From the NCBI GenBank assembly GCA_947044365.1, contig OX345636.1, positions 33,113,212 to 33,177,211 of the forward strand: a stretch of 64,000 nucleotides of DNA, in the 5' to 3' direction. The stretch is from Petrosia ficiformis. Lineage: Eukaryota > Porifera > Demospongiae > Haplosclerida > Petrosiidae. The notes under the pieces were generated by a model. It was not told the origin of the DNA and did no database searches. It saw only the letters and a program-made list of their open reading frames with translations. Positions within the stretch are counted from its first letter, which is position 1; each line of letters starts with the position of its first letter. The position numbers and the translations under genes were made by a program. Positions 25,090 to 36,250 of the stretch are shown piece after piece.

Positions 25090-28000
25090 GGTCGAAGGAA
25101 AAAGTACAAAATCTGTACTAAGAGATTAGTGGAGCTTATATGTCTACATGGTTTGCCTCCAAAATGTAAAAAAGGTTCACGCACAACACCTGATGGGTAT
25201 TGGATGAGACTGTCTCAGGAACTTTCAGGAAGATCAAAACCTTCTCCTGCATTTATCAAAGCAGTATACTGCTATTGGCATAAGGATTTACAGCTTGTAC
25301 AATCTCAAGTTATGCAACTTTTACCAGATGATGATCAGGTAACGAACTGTTACATATTATAATTGCATAATATTTTAGAGATACTAACTATTACTTAGAA
25401 ACAAGTTAATAGTAGGACACAAATAAAATCTGATCAACTTGAAAGAAAGCTGGTATAGAATGATAATTTAGTTGTAAAAACATTATTTAACTGGGAAATG
25501 TAAATTTTAATATAGCAGTTTTCAAAGCAGAAGCAAAAAGATTTAAATTTAGATGTCTCAGTGACTGGTATAATAATTATATATGCAAGGTAATTTTATC
25601 ACCATTTTTAACTTTCAAATTACAGGATTACTTCGCAGTGAAAGTATTTCTAATTTGAGTACAAAAAATATTGCTGATGTGAGTATGACACCAGTACCTA
25701 ATATCACAACATTAAGTTCAGTGCCAACCATAACAATCCCTATGAGTATACCACACCAGTTAACGAAAGGAAAATACGATGAAGAAAATGCTGAATTGTA
25801 TTGTTTATGTAAAAAACCTTATGATGAGCGGTATGTCCTAAGCATACCAATGCACATTATTTATTTATCTGAACTACATGCAGGTTTATGCTGATGTGCA
25901 ACTTCTGCTTACAGTTCTATCGTTTAGATTGCATTGGTCTGGATATATCTGAAGAAAAAGCAAAGAGTATTGGAATTTATAAATGCTCTTTATGTGAAAT
26001 TAATGGGAAAACAGAAGTTCTTTATGAAGAAGGTAAATGTTTTAGAAACCACAATTGTTTGATTGATTAGCATTTCTCTTTTCAGAGAATCGCTACAAAA
26101 CAGCTATGAATCTTGCATATGGAGAGGTATTGAATAGGCTATAGATATGATTGTATATATATAGTTTTAATTAATTTATCTTAATGCACATAACATTAAT
26201 CAATGTAGGAAAAACTTGATGCTGGACTTCCACTTTACCTTTCAACTCGGTTAGAATGGTCAGAAAAAAAGTTGCAAGTATATTATTGTAGTAATCTATT
26301 ATCATTTTGGAATTATTGACATTATTCCTACACAGCACCATGTTTCTTCTCCTGGTTGGGAGGAAAACAGTTATTTTTGTGCATCACTTCAAAAGGAAGT
26401 TAAGATAAAGCTCTCTTGGGATGAGTGGGAATCCATGGGAGGTCCCCAACATACTCTCAGTGATGAATGGTATATTCCCGTCATAAAACTATTGTCAGCA
26501 ACAAACCCATTTTGTACATTGATGTTTGACAGAAAGTGGGTGAAGAAATCATTTCGAAAACAGTCTAAATATCTTTTTAGATGCTATGGTCACTGTGCTT
26601 TTGCAAATTGCCAAGTATCCTTCCGTTTTTGTGTTTAGGATGCAAAATTTGAGCCAAAAAATCACCAATCGCTTGATGTAGAAATTTATTATAATGGTAA
26701 TCCTTTTCATTTAAAAGGTGAGAAACATTCTCGACCAATCAAAAAGTCAGAACGTTCTCTCCTTAAGCATTCGTTGAAGTTTAATTCACCATCTTCCATT
26801 TATATGAAAAGATTCTCCAAACTCTCCGAGATAGAACTTGATTCAGGAAATAGGGATAATGTTGGAAGTAGTCCATCTGTCTTACAAAAAATTTCCTCTG
26901 AGGGTAAAAAAGAGGAATACAGAGATGTTGATTTCATTACCTCTCTTCACATACTGAAGTGTGAATTTGATGGTACTCACTCAGCTGGCCATGGAGCATG
27001 TGCCGAATACATTCAAAGAATTTGTGCATTTCCTTTCCATGTGATGTGCTACACTCCAATTGGAATTCGCTTGTATCATTACCTTGCCAAAGACAGTACG
27101 TTATTTTGTGATGCTACTGGAACAATTGTATCCATGAAAGGTCAGAATTGCATCAAAGATAAAGCTTTGTATTATGCCTTAGTTTTGAGACATCCTTCAG
27201 GCAAGCATCCTCCGGTTGCCTTTGCAGAATTTTTATCAAACGAACACTCTGTTCTTGCTGTTTCTTTCTTCTTAGAAAATTTCCGAAATCACGAAAGAAA
27301 CATTTATGGTCGAAAAAACCTCATAATCCCAAAGCACGTGGTCATTGACAGGAGCTTAGTTTTACTGTTGAGCTTTCTAAAAGTTTATAATTCTGAGTCT
27401 CTTTCTGATTATGTACATCAGTGTTTTAGAATAGTGACTGGGTGTGCAGAGACAGGTGATCATAACTTAATGTTCATCCATGCATGTGTAAGTCATGTGA
27501 TGAAAAGTGCTAGGAATGATTTCAAAAAGCTCTTGTAAGTGTATAGTATTCATTTATTTTAGAATATTTGCACATTGCTATTTCATTTATTGCAGCAAAG
27601 GTGAAGGTTATCGATTTGCCATGTATGCATTTTCCATCCTTCTTAATTCATGGAGTTTAGAACAATTTATTTCAAGACTGAGACTCTGTGTTACTGTTTT
27701 CCAGTCACCTACTGTTGATGAACCTGTGTACAGTAGTTACGAACAGTTAATGCAAATAATGAGAGAGCTGCCAAATGAAGAGAATGAGAGTGATGAAAGT
27801 CCATTGTTAACTGATCATAATCTCCTCAGTGACGATTTTTCAGTAGATACTTCTGAAGAAAGAGAAGTTTACATGGAAGCTAGTAGGCCTTTCCTTCCTT
27901 ATATAATGGGAAGGATAAGCGATGTACATATATCAGGTAATAGCGATGGTAAATCTAATAATCTCTTTCAGTTTGGGTGGCTGAACACTATGGAGCGAAA

Positions 28001-31000
28001 GTGGCTATCTCTAACACCATTTTGGTCATGCATCCTAAGAGGTATCATTCTACATTCATTTAATTGGCAACTCACTTTGTCTTCAATTAAATAGGTGATC
28101 CATCTCGTTACAAGGATTGGCAAGGTGCACAGTCTACTGAGTTTGCAATATTGAACTACCATGTTAATAAAGTCGCTTTAATTTGTTTAGCAAGTTGCTG
28201 TAGAGAGAACTTCAGGAGCAATTGAGGCCTGGAATGGTATATTAAAGAATAATGACCATCCCAACCATCGCCTGAGACCAGATATTTTTATTAAAGATCA
28301 TTACCCAATACTTAAGGGTAGGCAAATGGCTTTTATCGACAATTTGTCCTCTAAACAGAAGAAAAAATTGACAGTCAGTGTTTCCTTACTTTAGTTATGG
28401 TATGTAATAATCAACTTTTTTCGCAGAGAACCTTGAATAAACCGAACAAACCGTTGAAGGAAGAGTGGGCAAGGAGACCTAAGAAGACGAAGTTACCTTT
28501 TACTAATTGTGGAGTTTATCAGCAACCACCATTAAAAAACTTCAAAATTTTAGAGTATGGTTATACTACAAATGAATTCGAACATGCATGCACACAGTAA
28601 TTCCCTATATGCATTCACTATAATAGCACCCCAGAGCAAGATGAAGTAGACATAATTGACCCAGTTTTGGATTGTGTAATCATTAAAAGCAGCAGGTATG
28701 TGGCAGTTATAAAAATTTTTGCTGTTCATTTATCAATTTTGCTTAAGAGCAACTAGTCAGAAAACTGAAGTAAATATTAAATATGATATTATACTCAATC
28801 CTATGTCACAAAATGCTTTGTCTAGGATATTACATCGTTGCCTATAATCTTGAGAAAGCAGCCAAATAGGGGCATTTCTAATAAATGTTTGAAGTATTGT
28901 TGGGGTAACTCAGTCATTCAAGCCCTGGAATGCACTAGCCTGCCACTTTTTCTACAAGGTAAACTTACACTACTGACCTCATTTTATATTCAACATGTAT
29001 GACGCTCAACAGGAATTCCATTGAATAAGATGCAACAGGATTACCTTGAATTACATTGTCGCTTACAAAAAGGAAAGATTGGTGATGCATCAACTCTTCT
29101 GGTAAATTGTATTTTTGTTTCTTTCCTTAATGTGCTTTGCATTCCACAGCAAGGGATCACTTCTATGAACATGACTTTGCAAAATGATGCTGCAGAAGGA
29201 TTGCTAATATTGTGCAACAACTTGGAGGTCTTATATTCATGCAGACTTTTATCTTGTTATTGAATTCAATTTTGTAAAGGACAATGATGATCAGCTAACT
29301 TCCATTTTAATTGAAAGAACAGGAATTTGTTCAGATTGTAATTTTGTAAGTGATTATTTATTATTATCCATTATATTAATCTCTTTTTCAAAAAAAGGTT
29401 AAGCAAGAAGTTGTTACACATTATCACTGTGAAATGAATATGACCATACAAGTGAAATCAAGCACTGTGTCTGAGTTGTATTCACAATTTCTTAGTTTGA
29501 CAACATCTGAGGGATTGTTAACTTGCAAAAGGTAATGTAATGTAATAAATAAATGAAATGTAATAGTATTTGCCAAATGTTTGTGCAGTGCCTGTGGAAT
29601 TTGTACTAAACATTTATCTGTATCTGGCAAGCTGATCAAACTACCTGATACATTACTCATATGCTTTTGTCGTGTTGGAGGTGCCATGCCATCAAAGTGT
29701 GGAGTAATCTTGGAAAGGTTTGTAAGAATGTATTACACATGATGTTGATAACAACATATTTGCATTGCATTTCAAGATACTTTTCTGCAAGTCTTCATGA
29801 TTCAAGTATAATGTCGTACACATTGGCCTCTATTATTGTAAGACAAAACTATAGACTTTATATTGTGTTTTTACGTCTTTAATAATAGTATCAGTTACTC
29901 ACAAGTATAGCGATTTAAGATAGACCATCAGCGTATATTGTGATCATTGAATGGGTGTTCCTTAAATTTGAATTCGCCATTGAACTAACATAGTAACAAC
30001 TAAATCCAAGTGACTTTTAGATCCCTAACATACATGTGAATATGAAAATCACTTTAATAATAGTATCAGTTACTCACAAGTATAGCGATTTAAGATAGAC
30101 CATCAGTGTATATTGTGATCATTGAATGGGTGTTCCTTAAATTTGAATTCGCCATTGAACTAACATAGTAACAACTAAATCCAAGTGACTTTTAGATCCC
30201 TAACATACATGTGAATATGAAAATCACTTTAATAATAGTATCAGTTACTCACAAGTATAGCGATTTAAGATAGACCATCAGTGTATATCGTGATCATTGA
30301 ATGGGTGTTCCTTAAATTTGAATTCGCCATTGAACTAACATAGTAACAACTAAATCCAAGTGACTTTTAGATCCCTAACATACATGTGAATATGAAAATC
30401 ACTTTAATAATAGTATCAGTTACTCACAAGTATAGCGATTTAAGATAGACCATCAGTGTATATCGTGATCATTGAATGGGTGTTCCTTAAATTTGAATTC
30501 GCCATTGAACTAACATAGTAACAACTAAATCCAAGTGACTTTTAGATCCCTAACATACATGTGAATATGAAAATCACTTTAATAATAGTATCAGTTACTC
30601 ACAAGTATAGCGATTTAAGATAGACCATCAGCATATATTGTGATCATTGAATGGGCGTTCCTTAAATTTGAATTCGCCATTGAACTAACATAGTAACAAC
30701 TAAATCCAAGTGACTTTTAGATCCCTAACATACATGTGAATATGAAAATCACTTTAATAATAGTATCAGTTACTCACAAGTATAGCGATTTAAGATAGAC
30801 CATCAGCGTATATTGTGATCATTGAATGGGTGTTCCTTAAATTTGAATTCGCCATTGAACTAACATAGTAACAACTAAATCCAAGTGACTTTTAGATATA
30901 TACCTAGCATACATATGAATAGGAAAATCACTTTAATAATAGTATCAGTTACTCACAAGTATAGCGATTTAAGATAGACCATCAGCGTATATTGTGATCA

Positions 31001-31255
31001 TTGAATCGGCGTTCCTTAAATTTGAATTCGCCATTGAACTTACATAGTAACAACTAAATCCAAGTGACTTTTAGATGTATACCTAGCATACATATGAATA
31101 GGAAAATCACTTTAATAATAGTATCAGTCACTTACAAATATTTTTAAGTTAGACCATTAGCGTCTATTGTGATCAGTACAATTTACATATAATTATTTAC
31201 TTACAGGCTAGCTAATGTTGATGATGGTGACATCTCTGCATTAGTAATTCTATAA
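25090..31255 (+). CDS. Copy B: PHD / transposase-like / truncated USP gene
   Basis: This plus-strand paralogue of copy A has the same domain order. A splice acceptor at 25088-25089 precedes RRKKYKICTKRLVELICL and HGLPPK..TTPDGYW. The upstream start exon is uncertain; ATGs lie at about 25,037 and 25,042. The PHD finger spans about 25,785-26,030 (LYCLCKKP, MLMCNFCLQFYRLDC, YKCSLC), with Arg where His is expected. The Zn segment (FRCYGHCAFANC) is at about 26,580. The catalytic core is FCDATGTIVSMK (27,110), VVIDRSLVLLLSFLKVYN (27,345) and RTSGAIEAWNGIL (28,205). One in-frame TAG (26636-26638) interrupts the reading frame between Zn segment and core, so the copy is either decayed or the base is an error. 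It ends at TAA 31253-31255 after a truncated USP; no Ulp1 or C-terminal domain follows. Confidence 0.72.
28830..31255 (+). other. USP module of copy B lacking the His box
   Basis: RGISNKCLKY followed by CWGNSVIQAL (about 28,910) gives the Cys box. LQNDAAEGLLILCNNL (about 29,185) is the QDA-type box. Cys pairs occur at ICSDC and GICTKH, and KLPDTLLICFCRVGG (about 29,640) matches the LP-x-VL-x-I-x-L-x-RF strand. The exon ends at 29,719 (GAA AG) and splices in phase to GCTAGCTAATG at 31,207, giving RLANVDDGDISALVIL and a stop. The His and Asp boxes are missing, so the module should be catalytically dead, perhaps still able to bind ubiquitin. A 1.3-kb tandem array lies inside this last intron. 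Confidence 0.72.
29880..31165. repeat. Tandem array, 175-179-bp unit, 7+ copies
   Basis: The marker cagttactcacaag starts at 29892, 30067, 30242, 30417, 30592, 30767 and 30946, with a diverged last unit at 31125. The first five spacings are exactly 175 bp and the last two 179 bp, owing to a change at the ccctaacatac segment. Units are almost identical, meaning recent amplification or homogenisation. The whole array sits in the last intron of copy B. Confidence 0.95.
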
Positions 31256-32354
31256 AAATATAATTCAAATTACTTATATCTGTATGTTGTATAAACAAAT
31301 ATTTATGTAATATACTTTTATTATAATAATATTATGACAATGTCTTTATCTGCTCTCACACTGGTCAGCAATACAGTAGTTATCCAGTGTGCCTGTTATT
31401 CCGATGTTCACCCACAGCATATTATTTTTACACAATTGTTCGTTTTTGATCTGTTCATTCTGTCATATATACAATGCATAAAATTACAAACAGGTTATCT
31501 TTATTACATTCTTTGTCCATTCTGGTTTTTAATAAAGAACAATTTATTACTTGGAAACTCCTTGACGTCTTAAATAGTTTCTTTGACACCAGTGGAATTG
31601 TTTAATGTTGTGTAGCAGGTTGCTTGTAATTTTGTATTAACAGGAATATCTACTCAATATATATATATATATAATAATTGTGTATATAATCATACAATTT
31701 ATAAGTATGTTAGAGCACAGCCAACTACTGGGATGATGTGAAGCCAAAGCATTGGAGCCAGTTAGAATACAGAATTAGATATACCTTGTTAGATGCAGAA
31801 TTAGATATACCTTGTTAGATGCAGCAATAATTTATAAAACCTACCTTTATAAATATGAGTAGCGGGTATTGTTATAAATTTTGAATGAGAGGCTGCAGGT
31901 TGCCAGATATTTAGCAGGGAAATTTTTGTGGTTAACTTCAAAACCTCAAGAATGCGGGGCTGAACGTATGTGGGGCTAACTTCAGTTGAGTCATTCCTGT
32001 GGGCAAGGCTATCAACGCCCACAATGCATGTCTGTGGTTCAAGGAATTGTAATTATTGTAGTGATACAAAGAGGTGGGGCTGGCCAATGCGCGTGAAAGC
32101 AACCTCACAAAGAGGTGGGGCTAGGCCCATGCGCGTGCAAGCAACCCACAGACCGAGCTGAAGCTGGCGACTGATTCACGATTCACTGGGGCGGGGTGAC
32201 AAACCATAAAGAATGTGCTGTTGTTATGCGCACAACTATTGTAAGTTATATTTATATATATAATTATATATATTATATATATATATATGTTGGTTAAATT
32301 ACGAAATAAAGCTTTCTCAGTCAGGTTGTTATGAGTAGTTGTTTGGGTTGCGAT
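31256..32354. other. Region between copy B and the palindrome
   Basis: No gene is seen. It contains a 28-bp perfect tandem duplication (agaattagatataccttgtt, 31,772-31,826) and a GC-richer block with a duplicated ~40-bp unit (aaagaggtggggct, at about 32,069 and 32,110). TATATA runs lie at about 31,658-31,672 and 32,252-32,290. The short frames here have no recognisable product. Confidence 0.55.
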
Positions 32355-32812
32355 TGTTTTTAAAGCTAATGATGTCTATAACCCAAAGGATTCAACAGCT
32401 AAGGAAACAAAACTGCCCAAAGCATATTTCACCTATAATATTATTATAATTACATTACATAATCTTGTACATATAGTGTATGTACACATTTTATAATGAC
32501 TTGTGCTTGTTTGTAATATGTCAGTTTGTATACTGCACTGTGTTATAATATTCATGTATGTATTTGAACCATAATTATAATGCAAGTGTATTATATAGAC
32601 TCTTGGAGTGTCACAAAAGAAGCCGGGGTCCCCATAATTAATAATGTACTATAGTTATAAAATATTGTACATCTTTATTAGTCTCACATATTTTGTGAAG
32701 GTAAAGACCATGAGACAAGATCTGCATCAAATATTAATGTATCAGTATAATCTTTACTGACTAGTACAATAATTATTATATCATACAAAGAATCTTTTAT
32801 GGTTTGGAAAGA

Positions 32813-33170
32813 CGTTTAAGTTGATATTGAAAACTGTTGAAGCTTTAGACAAGTCAACCAAATTCATTTTTTGGTTCATCTTACTATCCCCTTTAAAAAA
32901 CTCATATGTACGAACCCATCACTCCACCCACATTTTTTCAATATCGATGAATTCCTTAATTATGCATATTTCAAACACGTTTAAGTCAATATTGAAAAAA
33001 GTTGAAGCTTTAGACAAGTCAACCAAATTCATTTTTTGGTTCATCTTACTATCCTCTTTAAGAAACTCATATGTACGAACCCATCACTCCACCCACATTT
33101 TCAATATCGATGAATTCCTTAATTATGTATATTTCAAACACGTTTAAGTCAATATCAGAGAATTTCTTAA
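32813..33170. repeat. ~164-bp repeats in left palindrome arm
   Basis: Units begin at cgtttaag at 32813, 32978 and 33141 (165 and 163 bp apart). Each contains gttgaagctttagacaagtc and a block atgtacgaacccatcactcc. The mirrored array in the right arm (about 35,620-36,250) has more units. The open frames across these units are repeat-born and show no domain. Confidence 0.85.
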
Positions 33171-33209
33171 TTAAAACAATGTTATCAGAATGAATAATGG
33201 ATTAGAATG

Positions 33210-34275
33210 ACTCCGGTAGTTTTCTTTGTAAGAACATGCACACAGCTTCATCATACTTCAGACTAAATTTAGACCTAATTAATTCAGTCAATATCTGCAA
33301 AGTGGAAAGAAAAGTTGTGTATGACTCAAGGAACTGTGGGTGACTTACTTCTGGTATTATCACAAACTTAGTGTTGTTATTTAATAACGTTGATGATTGT
33401 TTATAGATATCTGATTGCATACCTTGTAAATAACATACAATTTCATCCACCTGAGAAAATAAATTATGTTATATTCTCGTCATAATTTTACAGATATTCA
33501 CCATATCCTGCAGTTTTATTGGCCACATATTCAAATGTACTGCAAGATTCTGAACTACTTTGGATGTTTTTGGATTACTATAAGCACTCATGCAATCACC
33601 GGCATATAACACCCTAACTGTTGGCTAATGTTTATATATATTATGTACGTATATTTTATTTTTATTTTATAATTATGATACTCTACCTCAAATTTACTGA
33701 TGGAATCACGTATAAAATTTCTGTTAAAGATTTCGCACCTGTGAAAACACGATTATACACATGGATTTGTGTCATCAAACATCAATTTTACTCACTGATC
33801 TGATGGCCTACGCAGTTTGGGGTATTGTTTTAAATAAAACTCTTTTCCCCATGGTATGCTGAACAATTCTTCCTCTTCGTCAGCTGGAGTAAATTGTGGA
33901 ATCAACAGTCCATTTCCTTCTGGATCTTCGTCAACTTTATAATAATTTCAATTCAAATCTTATGTGCCTATAGACCATATAAATTAACTTACCTTCAAAT
34001 TATTATCATCCGAGGAATGTGATGAAATTGGTGATGTTGAAAAATCTGTTACTGAGGATCATTTTCATTATAGTGTAATGTTTATATTGCATACTAAAGA
34101 TTCTTACCATCATCTTGTATTTTTACATGTTTAGTAATTTCTTGCATGTCATCCTCAGATAATAAGCAATTAACATCTGGGCTAAAAATCAATTGAGATG
34201 TATCCTTAAATTAGACTTCTAGTTATCTTATACCTTTTTTAATAACTGTTGTAATAGCCATCTTCCATCTTCACT
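33210..34275 (-). pseudogene. Copy D left: C-terminal domain fragment
   Basis: Minus-strand exons match the C-terminal domain of copy A: SPDVNCLLSEDDMQEITKH, TSPISSHSSDDNN, then PWGKEFYLKQYPKLRRPSD, IRDSISKFE, VRVLYAGDCMSAYSNPK, HLNMWPIKLQDMVNI, VDEIVCYLQGMQSDIYKQ and RSKFSLKYDEAVCMF, ending LPESF-stop at about 33,210. Intron positions match copy A. It starts abruptly at the palindrome centre, so everything upstream (PHD to Ulp1) is missing. Confidence 0.75.
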
Positions 34276-34504
34276 ACACAAAACACTTTAGGTTAGTTAC
34301 ACAATAATTATAGTATATAATGTTGCATCTGTTTCAATACATGACATTGAATTTCACTGAAATTTATTTATTTGCAAAGTAAGTTTACTACTTTCACCAT
34401 TCAATTACTATTCTACACACACTTTGAACATTTATTATTTAGTACCTTTACATACTATACAAAGAGCATAAATAAATCTGTAGTGGATGAGCAAAGTGTT
34501 TTGT

Positions 34505-35580
34505 GTAGTGAAGATGGAAGAAGGCTATTACAACAGTTATTAAGATAACTAGAAGCCTAATTTAAGGATACATCTCAATTAATTTTTAGCCCAGATGTTA
34601 ATCGCTTATTATCTGAGGATGACATGCAAGAAATTACTAAACATGTAAAGATACAAGATGATGGTAAGAATCTTCAGTATGCAATATAAACATTACACTA
34701 TAATGACTCAGTAACAGATTTTTCAACATCACCAATTTCATCATACTATATACTCGGATGACAATAATTTGTGGCAAGGTAAGCTAATTTATATGGTCTA
34801 TAGGCACATAAGATTTGAATTGAAATTATTATAAAGTTGACGAAGATCCGGAAGGAAATGGACTGTTGATTCCACAGTTTATTAATAAATTTACTCCAGC
34901 TGACGAAGAGGAAGAATTGTTCAGCATACCATGGGGAAAAGAGTTTTATTTAAACCCAAACTGCGTAGGCCATCAGATCAGTGAGTAAATTGATGTTTGA
35001 TGACATAAATCCATGTGTATAATGATGTTTTCACAGATGCGAAATCTTTAACAGAAATTTTATACGTGATTCCATCAGTAAATTTGAGGTAGAGTATCAT
35101 AATTATAAAATAAAAATAAAATATACATATATAATATATATAAACATTAGCCAACAGTTAGACTATTATATGCCGGTGATTGCATGAGTGCTTATAGTAA
35201 TCCAGAAACATCCAAAGTAGTTCATAAATTTGCAGTACATTTGAATATGTGGCCAATAAAACTGCAGGATATGGTGAATATCTGTAAAATTATGACGAGA
35301 ATATAACATAATTTATTTTTTCCGGTGGATGAAATTATATATTATTTACAAGGTATGCAATCAGACATCTATAAACAATCATCAACGTTACTAAATAACA
35401 ACGCTAAGTTTGTGATAATACCAGGAGTAAGTCACCCACAGTTCCTTGAATCATACACAACTTTTTTTCCACTTTGCAGATGTTGACTGAATATTATAAT
35501 TAAGTCTAAATATAGTCTGAAGTATAATGAAGCTGTGTGCATGTTCTTACAAAAAAACTACCGGAGTCATTCGAATCCAT
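34505..35580 (+). pseudogene. Copy D right: mirrored C-terminal domain fragment
   Basis: This is the plus-strand mirror of the left copy, with the same exon series (EDDMQEITKH, the TPADEEEE block, NMWPIKLQDMVNI). It has more damage: an inserted AAT triplet near 34,889, the splice acceptor AG before VDEI is lost (ttttttccggtggatg at about 35,320), GAAGTA is read as GGAGTA near 35,423, and the last exon is shifted near 35,500-35,560. The two arms therefore evolve separately. Confidence 0.7.
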
Positions 35581-35619
35581 TATTCACACTGATAACATTG
35601 TTTTAATTAAGAAATTCTC

Positions 35620-36250
35620 TGATATTAAAAAAAATTTGGGTGGAGTGATGGGTTCGTACATATGAGTTTCTTATAGGGGGTAGTAAGATGAACCAAAAAA
35701 TGAATTTGGTTGACTTGTCTAAAGCTTCAACTTTTTTCAATATTGGCTTAAACGTGTTTGAAATACACATAATTAAGGAAGTCATCGATATTGAAAGAAT
35801 GTGGGTGGAGTGATGGGTTCGTACATATGAGTTTGTTATAGGGGGTAGTATGATGAACCAAAAAATGAATTTGGTTGAGTTGTCTAAAGCTTCAACTTTT
35901 TTCAATATTGGCTTAAACGTGTTTGAAATACACATAATTAATTAAGTCATCGATATTGAAAAAATGTGGGTGGAGTGATGGGTTTGTACATATGAGTTTC
36001 TTAAAGGGGATAGTATGATGAACCAAAAAATGAATTTCGTTGACTTGTCTAAAGCTTCAACGTTTTTCAATATTGACTTAAACGTGTTTGAAATACACAT
36101 AATTAAGGAATTCATCAATATTGAAAAAATGTGGATGGAGTGATGGGTTTGTACATATGAGTTTCTTATAGGGGGTAATGAGATGAACCAAAAAATTATT
36201 ATGGTTGACTTGTCTGAAGCTTCAACATTTTTCAATATCAATTTAAACGT
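35620..36250. repeat. ~164-bp repeats in right palindrome arm
   Basis: This is the reverse-complement counterpart of the left-arm repeats, with unit ends (cttaaacgtg) near 35,748, 35,918 and 36,078. There are about four units here against two to three on the left, so copy number changed after the palindrome formed or during its formation. Confidence 0.85.

Noticed and set aside
35603..36241. Paired ~100-residue frames with repeated KSTKFIFWFI-like peptides
   Set aside because: Produced by the 164-bp DNA repeats in the palindrome arms; also present in left-arm orientation, so not a conserved protein.
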